44,203 bases of DNA from Nitrosomonas sp. (GCA_024282035.1 JAMWZR010000020.1:1-44203), one strand, 5' to 3'; counted from the stretch's first letter, positions 19,607-29,271 are shown. The notes: generated by a model not told the origin, from the sequence alone. Translations and numbers: made by a program.

Positions 19607-21397
19607 ATGCGTACAAATTACTGTGGCGCCATCAACGCAACTTATCTCGATACGACTGTGACCTTGTTTGGCTGGGTGCATCGACGCAGGGATCATGGCG
19701 GTGTGATTTTTATTGATTTGCGCGACCGTGAAGGTCTGGTTCAGATCGTGTGCGATCCGGATAATGTGACCGCTTTTCAGATTGCCGAGAAAATTCGTAA
19801 TGAATTTGTGCTGAGTATTACCGGTAAGGTGCGGAAGCGTCCGGAAGGAACCATCAATCCGGCTTTGCATAGTGGAGAGATCGAAATCCTTGTGACGGAT
19901 ATCGAAGTTCTGAATACATCCCTGACTCCGCCATTCCTGATGGATGATGACAATATCAGCGAAGTGGTGCGACTGGAGCATCGCTATCTGGATTTGCGCC
20001 GCCCGGCGATGCAATCAAATCTGCGTTTGCGCCATCGAGTAGCCATGGCCGTACGGGTATTTCTCGATCAACATGGTTTTCTGGATATTGAAACGCCCAT
20101 GCTGACCAAATCGACACCGGAAGGAGCGCGGGACTATCTGGTGCCTTCGCGGGTGAATGCCGGGCACTTTTTTGCTTTGCCGCAATCTCCCCAATTGTTC
20201 AAGCAGCTTCTGATGATTTCCGGTTTCGATCGCTATTACCAAATTACGCGCTGTTTCCGTGACGAGGATTTGCGTGCGGATCGGCAACCGGAATTTACCC
20301 AAATCGATATCGAAACATCGTTTTTGTCGGCTGATGAAATCATGTTTTTGATGGAGGAAATGATACGCGGCCTGTTCAAGTCGGTGACCCAGATTGATCT
20401 GCCCAATCCGTTTCCACGTCTGACCTATGCTGACGCGATGTTCAAGTACGGTTCCGACAAGCCGGATCTACGTATGGCTCTCGAATTTACCGAGCTGACT
20501 GACATCATGAAGGAAGTGACGTTCAAGGTGTTTCGCGAGGCTGCGGAGAAACCGGGAGGACGTGTTGCTGCTTTGCGCATCCCCGGTGGAGGCAGTTTGT
20601 CCCGCAAGGAGATCGATGACTACACCAACTTTGTCGGGATTTATGGTGCCAAGGGTCTAGCTTATATCAAGGTCAATGATATGGCGCAAGGAATCGAGGG
20701 CTTGCAATCACCGATCCTCAAGTTCCTTCCCCAGGAAACGGTTCAAGCCATCCTGTCACGCACCGGTGCAGGAAACGGCGATCTGATTTTCTTTGGCGCC
20801 GACAAGGCCAAGGTAGTGAATGAATCGCTAGGCGCATTGCGAATTAAGATCGGACACGAGCATGGACATGCGGAGCAAGCCTGGAAACCGCTCTGGGTCG
20901 TTGATTTTCCAATGTTTGAGCGCGATGAAGAAGAAAATCGCTGGCAGGCACTGCATCATCCCTTCACATCGCCAGCGGATGGACATGAGGATTTACTCGA
21001 ATCCGATCCCGGTCAGGCACTATCCAAAGCCTATGATATGGTGCTGAATGGTTCCGAAATTGGTGGAGGATCAGTGCGGATTCATCGTCAGGAAGTGCAA
21101 TCCAAGGTGTTTCGTGCATTGAATATTTCCGACCAGGAAGCACAGGAGAAATTTGGTTTCTTGCTGGAAGCACTGCAATATGGTGCGCCGCCGCATGGCG
21201 GTATCGCCTTCGGTCTGGATCGTATCCTGACCATGATGACCGGGTCGGAATCGATCCGCGATGTCATTGCTTTCCCGAAAACTCAGCGGGCGCAATGTTT
21301 GCTGACCCATGCACCCAGTTCGGTGGATGAAAAGCAACTGCGGGAACTGAGCATCCGTTTGCGACAAGTGGAGAATAAGTCAGCAACTCAGGGATAG
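19607..21397 (+). CDS. aspS: Aspartyl-tRNA synthetase
   Basis: It charges tRNA-Asp. The 596-residue length is that of the bacterial class II enzyme. An N-terminal OB-fold anticodon-binding domain ([19 protein letters not shown]) is followed by motif 2 ([16 protein letters not shown]), the GAD insertion domain and motif 3 ([10 protein letters not shown]). If the genome lacks an asparaginyl-tRNA synthetase, it would also charge tRNA-Asn with Asp; this cannot be decided here. It lies 35 bp after fmdB and 19 bp before nudB, so the three probably form one operon. Confidence 0.98.
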   Translation: MRTNYCGAINATYLDTTVTLFGWVHRRRDHGGVIFIDLRDREGLVQIVCDPDNVTAFQIAEKIRNEFVLSITGKVRKRPEGTINPALHSGEIEILVTDIEVLNTSLTPPFLMDDDNISEVVRLEHRYLDLRRPAMQSNLRLRHRVAMAVRVFLDQHGFLDIETPMLTKSTPEGARDYLVPSRVNAGHFFALPQSPQLFKQLLMISGFDRYYQITRCFRDEDLRADRQPEFTQIDIETSFLSADEIMFLMEEMIRGLFKSVTQIDLPNPFPRLTYADAMFKYGSDKPDLRMALEFTELTDIMKEVTFKVFREAAEKPGGRVAALRIPGGGSLSRKEIDDYTNFVGIYGAKGLAYIKVNDMAQGIEGLQSPILKFLPQETVQAILSRTGAGNGDLIFFGADKAKVVNESLGALRIKIGHEHGHAEQAWKPLWVVDFPMFERDEEENRWQALHHPFTSPADGHEDLLESDPGQALSKAYDMVLNGSEIGGGSVRIHRQEVQSKVFRALNISDQEAQEKFGFLLEALQYGAPPHGGIAFGLDRILTMMTGSESIRDVIAFPKTQRAQCLLTHAPSSVDEKQLRELSIRLRQVENKSATQG

Positions 21398-21416
21398 TGG
21401 CATGCCCTGAATAGTC

Positions 21417-21863
21417 ATGTACAAAATACCGTCTTCCGTTCTGGTCGTAGTTCATACTCAGGATTTGCAGGTGCTGCTGCTGGAGCGGACTGATCATCCG
21501 GGTTACTGGCAATCGGTAACTGGCAGTCAGGATCCCGGTGAAACGCTGGAGCAAACGGCTGTGCGTGAAGTGTACGAGGAAACAGGATTGCGGGCATTTG
21601 AACATGAGTTAACGGACTGGTGCATCGAGAATCGCTACGAAATTTATGAAGAGTGGCGCTGGCGTTATGCACCGGATGTTCGGTTCAACGTCGAACATGT
21701 TTTTGGTTTGCGGTTGCCGACGGTCGTTCCGGTTAGGATCTCAGCGCGTGAGCATCTCAATTTCATCTGGTCGCCTTGGGAGCAGGCTGCTCAAAAGGTA
21801 TTTTCTGAGAGTAACGCCCACGCTATCCTGCTGTTACCCGAATTCAACCCTGTTACTGATTAG
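21417..21863 (+). CDS. nudB: Dihydroneopterin triphosphate diphosphatase (Nudix)
   Basis: The product is 148 residues. A complete Nudix box is present (G-x5-E-x7-REVYEETGL, about residues 37-59), together with the NudB features YKIPSSVLVVV and EWRWRYAPDVRFNVEH. NudB removes pyrophosphate from dihydroneopterin triphosphate in folate synthesis and can also hydrolyse dATP. Placement after aspS is typical of beta- and gammaproteobacteria. Confidence 0.93.
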   Translation: MYKIPSSVLVVVHTQDLQVLLLERTDHPGYWQSVTGSQDPGETLEQTAVREVYEETGLRAFEHELTDWCIENRYEIYEEWRWRYAPDVRFNVEHVFGLRLPTVVPVRISAREHLNFIWSPWEQAAQKVFSESNAHAILLLPEFNPVTD

Positions 21864-22010
21864 CAGGGCACTTGCATGGTTGGGTTATATAAGCAACCGA
21901 TCTGGAGTATCTGGGAAAGGAATGCTGCTTTAAGATTACTTGGAAAACAGTGTCTAACATGCTTTCTCATGCTGTAAACCGTATTTCATAATCTTTGCAC
22001 CGTTACTACT

Positions 22011-22055
22011 GCCCGACTGTCTGACTACTTTATCAGGGTTGACAGACAGACGGGC
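22011..22055. repeat. Long imperfect hairpin downstream of the carbonic anhydrase
   Basis: GCCCGACTGTCTG (22011-22023) pairs with CAGACAGACGGGC (22043-22055) with one internal A-A mismatch. It lies 19 nt beyond the stop of the minus-strand gene and after nudB. It has no T tract, so it may be a processing or attenuating structure rather than an intrinsic terminator. Confidence 0.5.
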
Positions 22056-22073
22056 TTGTATGGATGCAGGGTT

Positions 22074-23069
22074 TCAAGCAATCGGGACGATTTGCAAGGA
22101 ACCATGGCCCAATATGGATGCGGTGGCGACATTCTGCAAAGTAATGGCTTTGGCAATGCGTTGCGCGGTTTCTTCCGTACCGATCGTATTGATGTCCTTG
22201 GCCGCGTTACCGAATGCCCATGCATCGACGACAAACATGTCATATTTGTCTCCGAAGTCCTTGCGAATGGCAGAACGATCGACCGTCGTGCCAGGTTTTG
22301 TGTTCAGCGCGATACCGAGCTCGTTATGTGCACCAACGAGTTCTTCGAAGATTGCGCCATTCTGTTGTGCCACATTGAGAACGGTAGCTCTGTCATCCGC
22401 AAAAAAATCGGCTTGGTTCAGGCGATTGTTGGCTTGCTGAACTATGATTTGTTTGTCCGTATCGTCCAGATTGATGCCATATTGGCTGACCAGAGATGCA
22501 ATATCGTTGATGCGTTCGGTAATGTGCTGGTAGATCGTTTTGGCTTTAGCGCAAGCGCCACAACCGCAACTGCTGTGATCGTCACCATGAACGCCGGTAC
22601 CATGTCCCTTGCTTTTTAATGTGTTGATGACCTGTGAGGTCAACTGCAATTCATTGACGCCATCGGTTGCGAATGCACCAGCAAGGTCGCCACCATAAAC
22701 GACGCTTAGGGTTCCACCTGCTGCCGAAGGGGCTTCTAGACGCTTGCCGTCCTTATCAGTGCGGCCATCGACGCATATCTCGGGGACGGCACCCTTGACT
22801 GGAACGTTGTATTTTCCCGATGCTATGGCCTGGTACATTTCATTTAACCGCTGCGGATCAATATCCGTCCGGTTTGCTGGACCTATCGAACCAAGACCCA
22901 GATTGAATTTCGCTAATGTATTGTATTGAGAGCCCATTGTTTTTAATTCGTGTATGTTTGATTCTGGTGTTGCAGATTTGATTTCTTGATTGCTTGTGAC
23001 GGGTTGTGCTGTTTCTGTATTCTGATTGCCACTAAAATGTTTTAACAGATTCTTTAAACTTTCAAACAT
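22074..23069 (-). CDS. Predicted cadmium/zeta-class carbonic anhydrase
   Basis: The product is 331 residues. After a polar 90-residue N-terminus without signal peptide it shows EICVDGRTD (Cys99, Asp101, Arg103) and GVHGDDHSSCGCGAC (His161, His165, Cys168, Cys170, Cys173). This Cys-His-Cys arrangement and spacing resemble the metal site of the diatom cadmium carbonic anhydrase repeat (CDCA1, zeta class). Downstream segments AHNELGIALN and DMFVVDAW also fit that fold. The enzyme would interconvert CO2 and bicarbonate in the cytosol, useful to an autotroph. A single repeat is present, where the diatom protein has three. Co-directional with the RTX gene upstream but separated from it by a terminator-like hairpin. 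Family assignment is from memory of motifs; which Cys and His bind metal needs alignment. Confidence 0.72.
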   Translation of the reverse strand: MFESLKNLLKHFSGNQNTETAQPVTSNQEIKSATPESNIHELKTMGSQYNTLAKFNLGLGSIGPANRTDIDPQRLNEMYQAIASGKYNVPVKGAVPEICVDGRTDKDGKRLEAPSAAGGTLSVVYGGDLAGAFATDGVNELQLTSQVINTLKSKGHGTGVHGDDHSSCGCGACAKAKTIYQHITERINDIASLVSQYGINLDDTDKQIIVQQANNRLNQADFFADDRATVLNVAQQNGAIFEELVGAHNELGIALNTKPGTTVDRSAIRKDFGDKYDMFVVDAWAFGNAAKDINTIGTEETAQRIAKAITLQNVATASILGHGSLQIVPIA

Positions 23070-23469
23070 TTTATTATCCTTTGTGATAGTTGGTCATTTA
23101 ATCATAAATTTAAATTCATACATGCCCTGTTCAAGATAACTCAAGGAAAATAAAGCATGAATAATGCTTATGAATCCAATCGTGACTGCTTTTCAGCCGA
23201 AAAGCAGCTGTGGCATTCTAACACTACTTTTCTCGACCAAAGCGAGTAATTCTGGATATTTGCCAGCTCGGTCTTTTAATCAGCGGCGACAAATTCAATG
23301 TCGAATTAATAGTGTTTCCTTCCTAAATCTAAAGAAATAGATAAATGAAAAAATGTCGGAGGCTGGCGAAAGTGTTGGTGTGGTGGGTACTGATCTTTTG
23401 AAAGGATAATATTGCGGGTAGTGCGCCAAATTTACAAGCTTCGCTGGCCGGGCGAGGCTTGTAGGGTAC
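23070..23469. other. 400-bp spacer upstream of the carbonic anhydrase
   Basis: It contains the terminator-like hairpin of the small RTX gene (23434-23462) and presumably the carbonic anhydrase promoter. The sequence just before the ATG reads ATAATAAAATG on the minus strand, with GGA nearby. No other gene was recognised. Confidence 0.4.
23434..23462 (-). terminator. Terminator-like hairpin after the small RTX gene
   Basis: On the minus strand ACAAGCCTCGC pairs with GCGAAGCTTGT around a CCGGCCA loop (one C-A mismatch), starting 7 nt past the RTX stop. It is followed by AAATTT, a weak U tract. Confidence 0.55.
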
Positions 23470-24117
23470 TTAGATGACTACAAAATCGGCTGCCGTAACA
23501 GCTGGCGAGCCATTCAGGCTGGCGAATGCAATTGCTGCACCTGCACCACTGCCGTCGGCATCGTAGGATAGGGCACCAGTTGTACTGTCATAAAGTAGGA
23601 AATCATCGGCGTCGACCGCGGTAGCGCCCGCTGCGGCGACAAGGTTACCTGCTTGAATGGCGCCGGTGGAAGTGAAGCTAGTGAAAATTGCGTTTTCCAA
23701 TACAACGGTGTCATCGACAGAAGAGAAACCATTGATCTGATCCTCGTTGTCGGTACCGATTGCGGTGCTGAAAACATAGCGGTCAATTCCGATTCCACCG
23801 AACATGAGATCCTTGCCTGCTCCGCCATTGAGACTGTCATTGCCAGTACCGCCTTGCAGCATGTCGTTGCCACTGGAACCAATCATCCGGTCGTTGCCAA
23901 CGCCGCCGTTCAGAAGATCATCGCCGGTACCGCCTGTGATGAGATCATCGCCGATTCCTCCAAAGAGACTATCGTTGCCGGCATTCCCGGTCAGAATGTC
24001 GTTACCGGCAAAGCCGTTGATGACATCCGAATCAACCGTGCCATTGAGACTGGGACGCAGGATACCGTTCTGTACGGTGTTGTTATCGTTAAAGTTTGTA
24101 CCATTTAAAATTGCCAT
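23470..24117 (-). CDS. Small RTX calcium-binding secreted protein
   Basis: The start at 24117 (MAILNGTNF) follows GAGGTAA at good spacing; a longer frame to 24204 would add a spurious hydrophobic leader. The product is 215 residues. Residues about 30-115 are a run of hemolysin-type nonapeptides (GNAGNDSLFGG, GGTGDDLLNGG, GGTGNDSLNGG). The C-terminal 50 residues, with LLYDSTTGALSYDADGSGAGAA and final AADFVVI, match the M10-type module of the three large RTX proteins at 2-10.5 kb. It has no catalytic or adhesive domain and no signal peptide. It is probably a type I secretion cargo with a calcium-sequestering or matrix role (inference). Confidence 0.85.
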   Translation of the reverse strand: MAILNGTNFNDNNTVQNGILRPSLNGTVDSDVINGFAGNDILTGNAGNDSLFGGIGDDLITGGTGDDLLNGGVGNDRMIGSSGNDMLQGGTGNDSLNGGAGKDLMFGGIGIDRYVFSTAIGTDNEDQINGFSSVDDTVVLENAIFTSFTSTGAIQAGNLVAAAGATAVDADDFLLYDSTTGALSYDADGSGAGAAIAFASLNGSPAVTAADFVVI

Positions 24118-24617
24118 TTGATTTACCTCATAAAGTAAAACCAAGATGGGTAGCGCAATGTACTGAAAAAGATGTATTGCAATGTGCAATAACAATAGAT
24201 TCAAAGGCCTAATTATTTGAACTACCGATAGCGAGTAATCGAATTCTGAAACCGGTTGATTACTCTATACTTGGTCAAGTTTAAAAATATGATGAATGCA
24301 AAACTGGTTCAGCTTTCACAAGCTGAGCTTTCAGGCGCACCACCATTCAAGTTGCAGCCGCAAAAATGCTTTAAACCAAATCAAAATCTTAAAAAGATTG
24401 AATTGAACAGATCAACAGCAGCAGCTTCAGCATTTTCCATTCGATGAATGGAAAACATGGGAAAGTCTTATTTCGAATTTGGTTAAAAATTGTTTTAACC
24501 ATACAACATCGATAAGACTCATGACGCATCCCGATCAACGAGATGCTTTTTTAGGCTAAAGGAGGAATCCGGGGTTGTCAACAAAAAATTTCTGTCGAAG
24601 CCATTCCTTAGGACTGA
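24118..24617. other. 500-bp spacer with a 10-bp hairpin
   Basis: It holds the promoter region of the small RTX gene. A perfect hairpin TTTTCCATTC-GAT-GAATGGAAAA lies at 24433-24455. It is not followed by a T tract on the plus strand. No convincing gene was found. Confidence 0.4.
24433..24455. repeat. Perfect 10-bp inverted repeat with 3-nt loop
   Basis: TTTTCCATTC (24433-24442) and GAATGGAAAA (24446-24455) are exact reverse complements separated by GAT. It could be an operator or a cruciform-forming site; there is no flanking T tract. Confidence 0.5.
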
Positions 24618-25787
24618 TTATTTTGTCGAAGGAATGTCTTTGACGATTTCGGCAAGGATTTCAACATGGGGTGTATGTGGAAACAAGTCGATGAGTTGAA
24701 TGTCTTTAATGGACCAGTTGTTATGTTTGAAGAAATAGGTGTCGCGAGCAAAAGTTTCCGGGTTGCAGGAAATATAATAAATGGTCTGCAACGAACTGAA
24801 ACATTCAAAAAATCCGCGATGTTTTTTCAGTCCGGCACGCGGAGGGTCGAGTACCAGAATCTCGGCATTTCGTACGTCCTTATGTAACTTTGTCCATATC
24901 GAAGCATTGAATAGATCAGCGGTAAACGCGTTGACTTTCGGGAGATGCTTGTTGTTGAGGAGCTGGATGGCCTCGGCATCCGATTCATACGCCATGATCG
25001 AAGTACAATGACTTGCAGCGATGATTGCCGTCAGATTGCCTGAGCCGCAGAATAACTCTACAGCCATTCCCGGCTTGGGGTGTTGTTCGAGTTTCTCCCG
25101 TAACCAGTTTTGTATGCGTTCATTTTGATGTGTGTTACCCTGTTTGAAAAGTCGTTTCTGGTTGATTCGAATAGACTCAGGTTGCATTTCGTCATCAAGG
25201 TCGATCGTATTCCAATGATCAACGTTATGATGCATCTGCCAGTCTGCATGGGGTAATTGCTCGAGCGCAGTTTGTAGCAGGTTACGGCATGCATCGTTGA
25301 GTACCATGCAATCCTGAATTGGAATCATCTGGTGTGATGTTTCCGAAATGAATCCCAGTGTCTTGCCATCAGTCTTGAGTTGACAGCGATTCCGGTATCC
25401 ATACTGTTGTGGTGCAGGGTGAACGTCATTAATGGTTAGCGTCGAGACGTCAAATCCACTCCGTTGCATGGCATAGACAAAGCGGTTTCGTTTTTGCTCC
25501 AGTTGGCTTGTATAATCCGCAATCATCCAGGGGCAGCCTGTACATCCATCATCCATCAGCTTGGCATGAGAACACAAAACGGCCTGTCGTTGCAGCGAAG
25601 GCTGGATGAGCTGCAGCAGTTTTGCATAAGCAAATTTCTTGTTGTTGAGCATTTTGTCGATGACTTCAAATTCACCGATATCGCCCGGCCAGGTTCCGTA
25701 GACAAAATAGGTTAGGTTGTTTTGATCATTTTTGACTACACCGAGTCCCTTTTGTGACAGATGTGTGATTTTGCCTTTGAATTTCAT
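24618..25787 (-). CDS. TrmA/RlmC/RlmD family RNA uracil-C5 methyltransferase
   Basis: The product is 389 residues. It has an N-terminal TRAM-like domain (about 1-55) and an iron-sulfur cysteine set Cys72, Cys82, Cys85 and Cys160. The SAM-binding motif [11 protein letters not shown] (243-253) and the active-site DPPRAG (314-319) follow. The catalytic cysteine is in [12 protein letters not shown] (Cys341), with PHVEILA near the end. It methylates uracil C5 in tRNA or 23S rRNA. The four cysteines favour RlmC/RlmD-like 23S rRNA enzymes over TrmA, but the exact target cannot be fixed. It is divergent from msrB with start codons only 16 bp apart. Confidence 0.88.
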   Translation of the reverse strand: MKFKGKITHLSQKGLGVVKNDQNNLTYFVYGTWPGDIGEFEVIDKMLNNKKFAYAKLLQLIQPSLQRQAVLCSHAKLMDDGCTGCPWMIADYTSQLEQKRNRFVYAMQRSGFDVSTLTINDVHPAPQQYGYRNRCQLKTDGKTLGFISETSHQMIPIQDCMVLNDACRNLLQTALEQLPHADWQMHHNVDHWNTIDLDDEMQPESIRINQKRLFKQGNTHQNERIQNWLREKLEQHPKPGMAVELFCGSGNLTAIIAASHCTSIMAYESDAEAIQLLNNKHLPKVNAFTADLFNASIWTKLHKDVRNAEILVLDPPRAGLKKHRGFFECFSSLQTIYYISCNPETFARDTYFFKHNNWSIKDIQLIDLFPHTPHVEILAEIVKDIPSTK

Positions 25788-25803
25788 GAATTTTTTCGCT
25801 GAT

Positions 25804-26289
25804 ATGAAAAATCTTAAAATACTCGATCGTTATGTAAATTTTGTAAAAGACCCTGAGAACTTGCTGACTCAACTTACGATATTGCAATATCGGGTTACTC
25901 AAAACTCGGCGACCGAGCCCCCCTTTCAGAATGAATTCTGGAATCACAAAGCCCCGGGTATCTATGTCGATATTGTATCGGGAGAACCATTATTCGCATC
26001 CCTGCATAAATTCGATTCTGGTACGGGTTGGCCCAGTTTTTATCAACCCATCGATGGGCGATTCGTACAATTCCGTGAGGAACGCGAATTATGGTTGACA
26101 CATATGGAAGTGCGCAGCCGCTATGGTGATAGTCATCTTGGACATGTATTTAATGACGGCCCGCCACCAACAGGCATGCGCTATTGTATCAATTCGGCTT
26201 CGCTACGGTTTATTGCGCATGACGAGCTGGAAGTGCAAGGTTATGGTGAATTTTCGATATTGTTTGATCGACAAGTGGATGACGAGTAA
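25804..26289 (+). CDS. msrB: Peptide-methionine (R)-S-oxide reductase
   Basis: It repairs methionine-R-sulfoxide in proteins. The protein is 161 residues from the ATG at 25804; an ATG at 25786 overlaps the divergent gene start. It shows ATEPPF, the [10 protein letters not shown] block and [17 protein letters not shown]. The catalytic cysteine is in [12 protein letters not shown] (Cys128). The resolving cysteine found in many MsrB (SGCGWPSF) is threonine here, and the two CxxC zinc pairs are absent, so it belongs to the zinc-free subtype that needs another resolving route. The N-terminus is about 25 residues longer than the minimal domain. nhaC follows after 6 bp. Confidence 0.9.
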   Translation: MKNLKILDRYVNFVKDPENLLTQLTILQYRVTQNSATEPPFQNEFWNHKAPGIYVDIVSGEPLFASLHKFDSGTGWPSFYQPIDGRFVQFREERELWLTHMEVRSRYGDSHLGHVFNDGPPPTGMRYCINSASLRFIAHDELEVQGYGEFSILFDRQVDDE

Positions 26290-26295
26290 ATCGAG

Positions 26296-27705
26296 ATGAC
26301 CGGTACTAGTCCTGTTGAAGAAATGCCGATGAGTCGACCGAACCCAACGTTCTGGCAGGCACTGGTCTGTTTTGTCGGGATTTTTGTTCTGATTGCACTC
26401 GGTATGTTTGTGTATGCGATCAGTATTCATGTCACTCTCTTTCTTGCCCTGATCTGGACCGTAATACATGCCTGCAAGCTGGGTTATACGTTCAATGAAG
26501 TGCGTGGCATGATGGATGATGGCATTATCAAGGCGCTACCAGCTATCTATATTTTCTTGTTGATTGGTATGGTCATTTCCAGCTTCATGCAGAGTGGAAC
26601 GATTGCGAGTCTGCTTTACCATGGACTGGAATGGATCAGCCCAGGGTTGTTCCTGGTTGCCGGCTTGCTGTTATGCAGTTTTATGTCGGTGGCAACCGGT
26701 ACTTCCTGGGGAACGGTGGGAACGATCGGTGTCGTGCTGGTGGGTATTGGGGAAGCAATGAGCATACCGTTGCCACTGGTGGTCGGCATGGTGGTGTCTG
26801 GAGCAACTTTTGGTGACAAGTTGTCACCCATTTCGGATACGACCAATCTGGCGGCGATGTGTGCTGGAACCAGCCTGTATCGGCATATTGGCTGCATGTT
26901 GTATACCACGCTGCCGACCCTGTTGATTGTGAGCGTTATCTTTTTTATCTGGGGGATGGAGTTTGAAGGTCTCGCGATACCGGCAGCACATATGGATGAG
27001 ATCCGCACCAGCCTGGTCGCTGCTTACCGCATGGATTTGTGGGTCACGCTATTGCCGCTACTGCTGATGTTTGGACTAAGCATCAAACGCTATGCTGCAG
27101 AGGTTAGTATGTCCTGCAGTATAGCGCTTGCAGCTGTAATAGCGGTCTGGTATCAGGACAAAAGTGCTGTTGAGGTGATCAACGCACTGTGGATGAATAC
27201 ACCTGGTGAGACTGGTGTGGACAATATTGATGAACTGCTTGGACGCGGCGGCATCTACAGTATGGCCTGGACCTTGTTGCTATCGATCCTGGCGTTGGCA
27301 TTGGGTGGCATTTTGCATCGTGCCAGTTTCCTACAAGTATTGCTGCAGCAAGTTGTATCTCGTGTGCGACGCGTCAGTGCCTTGATCGCAACGACCATTG
27401 TATCCGGGGTGGTTGGCAACATGGCAATGGGAGAGGCATACATTTCGATCATTCTGAACTGTCAGTTGTTCAAAAGTGCATATGAGAAAAATGCAGTGGA
27501 TCACGCGGTGCTGTCGCGTTCGGTTGAGGAAGGCGCCACCCTGACCACGGGATTGATTCCATGGACCACTGCGGGTACTTTTTATGTGGCGACATTGGGG
27601 GTGCCGACACTGGAGTATGCTCCCTATGCTCTACTGAACATTTTAAACCCTCTAGTATCCATGCTTATGGCCGTATTGGGTATCGGACTGCTACGCAGTA
27701 AATGA
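26296..27705 (+). CDS. nhaC: Na+/H+ antiporter NhaC family
   Basis: The product is 469 residues, with about eleven to twelve membrane helices. Family blocks include the GTSWGTVGTIG segment, FGDKLSPISDTTNLA with the acidic residues expected for cation binding, and GEAYISIILNCQL followed by TTGLIPWTTAGTF. It exports sodium in exchange for protons and supports pH and salt homeostasis. It begins 6 bp after msrB and precedes two small membrane genes, so co-transcription is likely. An internal ATG at 26323 is an alternative start. Confidence 0.93.
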   Translation: MTGTSPVEEMPMSRPNPTFWQALVCFVGIFVLIALGMFVYAISIHVTLFLALIWTVIHACKLGYTFNEVRGMMDDGIIKALPAIYIFLLIGMVISSFMQSGTIASLLYHGLEWISPGLFLVAGLLLCSFMSVATGTSWGTVGTIGVVLVGIGEAMSIPLPLVVGMVVSGATFGDKLSPISDTTNLAAMCAGTSLYRHIGCMLYTTLPTLLIVSVIFFIWGMEFEGLAIPAAHMDEIRTSLVAAYRMDLWVTLLPLLLMFGLSIKRYAAEVSMSCSIALAAVIAVWYQDKSAVEVINALWMNTPGETGVDNIDELLGRGGIYSMAWTLLLSILALALGGILHRASFLQVLLQQVVSRVRRVSALIATTIVSGVVGNMAMGEAYISIILNCQLFKSAYEKNAVDHAVLSRSVEEGATLTTGLIPWTTAGTFYVATLGVPTLEYAPYALLNILNPLVSMLMAVLGIGLLRSK

Positions 27706-27735
27706 CTCATTCACCTGTGCTGGAGTTATGACATC

Positions 27736-28137
27736 ATGAAAAAAACAGAATCAACGAATTCACGTCCACGTGGCTGGCAAAAGGCTGCTGTAATACTATT
27801 GGCCCTGATTGGTGGACTGGTATTGTCCTTCCTTGGATTTGGATTGCTATGGAGTGGCATTGCCTGGCACGTTCAGATGATTATGGTCATTCCTTTCCTG
27901 ATGCTATCCTATGCACTGTGCCGATGGGACAAAAGAGCAGTGGATAGTTGTATTCTAATTGCAAGCGGTGCAGCGCCCATTGCCCTGCTGATGACCCAGT
28001 TCAGGGATACCCAAGGTTCTCATCTCATGTCTGTGCTGGTAACGTTATCCTGGTTTATCGGGATCATTTCCGGATACTACTGCAACAAAATGTATCCTGA
28101 ATCTTCAAAATCAGAACAGAATGAGACTTTATCCTAG
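27736..28137 (+). CDS. Hypothetical four-helix membrane protein
   Basis: The product is 133 residues and I do not recognise the family. After a basic N-terminus (MKKTESTNSRPRGWQK) there are about four hydrophobic segments (roughly 17-39, 45-62, 72-87 and 98-115) and a polar tail rich in Ser, Glu and Asn. A GGAG ribosome site precedes the ATG. It lies 30 bp after nhaC and 9 bp before a methyltransferase-family gene, so it belongs to the same likely operon. Confidence 0.7.
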   Translation: MKKTESTNSRPRGWQKAAVILLALIGGLVLSFLGFGLLWSGIAWHVQMIMVIPFLMLSYALCRWDKRAVDSCILIASGAAPIALLMTQFRDTQGSHLMSVLVTLSWFIGIISGYYCNKMYPESSKSEQNETLS

Positions 28138-28146
28138 AGACGCAAA

Positions 28147-28614
28147 ATGCGTATGCAGTATCTCGAATTGAAAATTCCTCCAGCTGTGTTGGTTTTGTTC
28201 TATGCTGCGATGATGTCGGGATTGGCCAAGATGAATGACTGGGCCTTCGTGTTTATACCCGGATCGGAATGGATTGCAATCCTATTGGCTGTATCAGGAG
28301 TCGCAGTTATTTTTATAGCGGCACATGCATTTCTACTTGTAAAAACCACAGCTAATCCAATGACACCACAACTGACCATGACGCTCGTCAGGGGCGGGAT
28401 TTACGCCATCAGCCGTAATCCGATGTATGTCGGTTTTGTATTTCTGTTGCTGGCATGGGGAGTGTATTTGCAAAACTTGCTACCCATGTTGTGGATACCA
28501 ACATTCATGATCTATATGAATCGATTCCAGATTCTTCCGGAAGAACGGAACTTGGAATCTAAATTTGGCGAAGACTATAAGCGTTACCATCGATCCGTTC
28601 GCCGTTGGTTGTGA
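28147..28614 (+). CDS. Isoprenylcysteine/phospholipid methyltransferase-family membrane protein
   Basis: The product is 155 residues with about four membrane helices. The C-terminal half carries the ICMT/PEMT-like signature (PF04191/PF04140): GGIYAISRNPMYVGF and a terminal EERNLESKFGEDYKRYH, where the RNPMY and E-E residues bind SAM. Bacterial members may methylate lipids, but their substrates are unknown. It is last in the msrB-nhaC gene run. Confidence 0.85.
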   Translation: MRMQYLELKIPPAVLVLFYAAMMSGLAKMNDWAFVFIPGSEWIAILLAVSGVAVIFIAAHAFLLVKTTANPMTPQLTMTLVRGGIYAISRNPMYVGFVFLLLAWGVYLQNLLPMLWIPTFMIYMNRFQILPEERNLESKFGEDYKRYHRSVRRWL

Positions 28615-29271
28615 GCCGCACTACGAGGATATGTAGGAATTGAGTTGAAGCCTATCCATTAGGTAACTCTATGCTATTTGGTTGGACTGATTGCGTGTCT
28701 GGGTGATGCTACTGAAATGTTGTTTTTAAGTCCCTGGAGATGAGAGCAAATTTTAAGCCGTGCGTTCATTATTAGTCGTGTTTTTACGATTAACGCTAAA
28801 TAGCCGCTGCTCAGTAATAAAATCTTTAGAGTGCTTTGATGTGAATTTTTCAGCTTTGTACAGTTCTTGCCGAAATGATTGGCAGTGTAACTTGTTGATT
28901 AAATAGTTCTGCTCAAGTAGTGACCGATTCTGTTGCTTTGGTAAGTTTGTTATTAAGTGGTTATGGAGATCTCATTGCCCATATCGGTTTTCCATTACCT
29001 CAAGAGAGAATCCGAGTATAAGGTAATATTTGGGTAGATTCGGACGTGTAAATGGGGCACTCATATCATTAGGTTTAATCCTAATTCCTAACCGCTTTGG
29101 AGCTGATGGTTTCGTGTTATCAATACACGAGGCAAAATAACCATCATTAGTGATTCTGGTACTTAAGGGGTATCCCACTTGACGAAATCGGGATGTCTGA
29201 TACCATAAAATGGAAGGCAGTATATGTTATTGCTTTTACATGAGTTTGTTTAACCATTTTAAGGGCTTATT
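28615..29271. other. 657-bp spacer upstream of cytochrome P460
   Basis: It is AT-rich. A short minus-strand frame (28972-29178, 68 residues) has no family I recognise and could be a gene remnant. The only regulatory element supported is the promoter at 29179-29206. The stretch may be degraded mobile DNA, but no IS ends were seen. Confidence 0.4.
29179..29206 (+). promoter_or_regulatory. Possible sigma-70 promoter of cytochrome P460
   Basis: TTGACG (29179-29184) is followed after 16 bp by TACCAT (29201-29206); CATAAA at 29204 is an alternative -10. The leader to the ATG would be about 60 nt and carries AAGGG as ribosome site. Confidence 0.4.

Noticed and set aside
22056-22619. Plus-strand 187-codon frame opposite the carbonic anhydrase
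   Set aside because: The motif-rich gene is on the minus strand; this frame has unusual composition and no recognisable domain.
24256-24447. 63-codon plus-strand frame in the spacer before the small RTX gene
   Set aside because: Low-complexity Lys/Gln/Ser-rich translation, overlaps the hairpin, no supporting signal.
28972-29178. 68-codon minus-strand frame upstream of cytochrome P460
   Set aside because: Could be a remnant, but there is no recognisable motif and no ribosome site to support it.
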